Shown one piece after another: positions 5,295 to 5,748 of a stretch of DNA of 5,748 bases. Location: positions 1 to 5,748 of the forward strand of contig QMQW01000027.1 in the NCBI GenBank assembly GCA_003650625.1. Direction: 5' to 3'. Numbering within the stretch: position 1 is the first letter of the stretch; every line of letters starts with the position of its first letter. The notes under the pieces were generated by a model. That model was not told the origin of the DNA. It saw nothing but the letters and a program-made list of their open reading frames with translations, and ran no database searches. The translations under genes were made by a program, and so were the position numbers. This DNA comes from Thermoproteota archaeon. GTDB taxonomy: Archaea > Thermoproteota > Methanomethylicia > Culexarchaeales > Culexmicrobiaceae.

Positions 5295-5748
5295 GTTTTT
5301 CACCTAGAACTATGAGGGTATCTGATAGGAGGAGAATAAATATTTTAAAAATAACTCTTAGCTTGTGGGGTAGAAGGGTTCCTACTAGCGTGGGTGTATG
5401 CGGTTTTAGCCCGACCTTTTTGATCATTCTCCAGAGCCTTATAAGGTTAAATGTATGCTTATGGTCTGGGTCAAGATATGCATTTCTAGACAGAAAGTTC
5501 GGGGTTTCAATTGTAACCATGCCTCCCCTTTTCAGCACCCTTCTACACTCCCTCAGAAACCTAAGTGGATCCTCCAAATGCTCTATGACGTGAGCTGCAT
5601 ACATTTCGTCTATTGCATCATTTCTTAACGGTAGGTTTTGGGCATCGGCAACTATCCAGTAGCACCTACTACATTCAAAGTCCGGAGGCTTAATGTCCAA
5701 ATATACTACATCATAGTCTGGACAGTAGTGGGGATTAAACATGTATCC
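5236..5748 (-). CDS. SAM-dependent class I methyltransferase (type 11), 5'-truncated by window edge
   Basis: The visible frame runs to the end of the window and stays open beyond the ATG at 5742 (Gly-Tyr precede it), so the real start is outside. Numbering from that Met, Y-L-D-I at 14-17 is the end of strand 2 with Asp16 as the expected ribose contact, A-D-A-Q at 32-35 is the adenine-side acidic loop, H-V-I-E-H-L-E-D-P at 51-59 is the post-strand-4 motif, and VLKRGG at 69-74 precedes strand 5. The glycine-rich motif I should lie just upstream, which is why the ATG at 5742 cannot be the start. D-P-D-H-K-H-T-F at 91-98 is typical of methyltransferases in glycan or lipid pathways. The acceptor is unknown. 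The C-terminal 20 or so residues lie in the 59-bp overlap with the glycosyltransferase and look like an unstructured extension past the usual last strand (TLIVLGEK). Confidence 0.85.
   Translation of the reverse strand, partial: GYMFNPHYCPDYDVVYLDIKPPDFECSRCYWIVADAQNLPLRNDAIDEMYAAHVIEHLEDPLRFLRECRRVLKRGGMVTIETPNFLSRNAYLDPDHKHTFNLIRLWRMIKKVGLKPHTPTLVGTLLPHKLRVIFKIFILLLSDTLIVLGEKHEGSCGTPFMEQSRWRRTS
5300..5305 (-). promoter_or_regulatory. Shine-Dalgarno site deciding the glycosyltransferase start
   Basis: On the minus strand AGGTGA lies 5 nt before the ATG at 5294. The alternative GTG at 5303 lies within this site, so it is very unlikely to be the start. Confidence 0.65.

Noticed and set aside
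5312..5593. Plus-strand 93-codon frame
   Set aside because: Antisense to the methyltransferase core; Ser/Leu/Arg-rich shadow with no domain.
1..5748. Search for CRISPR arrays, tRNA/rRNA, insertion sequence ends and toxin-antitoxin pairs
   Set aside because: No spaced direct repeats, cloverleaf with CCA-side stem, terminal inverted repeats or transposase were seen; the AbrB-like gene has no adjacent toxin candidate.

Overview
The window looks like a piece of a thermophilic archaeal chromosome, most likely Thermoproteota/TACK. This rests on AGG/AGA-rich arginine usage, frequent ATA codons, short GGTGA-type Shine-Dalgarno sites, T-rich archaeal TATA boxes about 33-36 nt before start codons, and poly-T tracts after stop codons. 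It is an inference; no marker gene fixes the lineage. I see no rRNA, tRNA, CRISPR array or insertion sequence.

Plus strand, 1-3690: this is the unusual part. Three tightly packed small genes come first: a DUF1257 (Ycf35-like) protein, a DUF2997 protein, and an 11-bp-overlapping 48-codon gene at 594-740 whose product resembles a shortened second DUF2997 protein. Next are an unrecognised 221-aa protein with a coiled-coil N-terminus and a small C-terminal domain (804-1469), and a 565-aa AAA+ ATPase with Ycf46-like architecture: a degenerate N-terminal ATPase-like half followed by a complete classical AAA module. A 119-aa protein with two AbrB/MazE-type domains follows. The ATPase and AbrB genes share an identical 14-bp promoter element. 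Ycf46, Ycf35 and DUF2997 proteins are known to be encoded near one another in bacteria and cyanobacteria, so I read this region as an archaeal version of that poorly understood AAA+ module with extra local partners. Its substrate and biological role are unknown.

Minus strand, 5748-3713: this is an ordinary surface-glycan or lipid-glycosylation type operon, convergent with the first region. In transcription order it holds a class I SAM-dependent methyltransferase cut by the window edge (its motif I lies outside), a GT4-type glycosyltransferase, and a small two-helix membrane protein. The genes overlap by 59 and 8 bp, which suggests translational coupling. The two regions meet tail to tail with 22 bp between stop codons, and nothing suggests a functional link between them.
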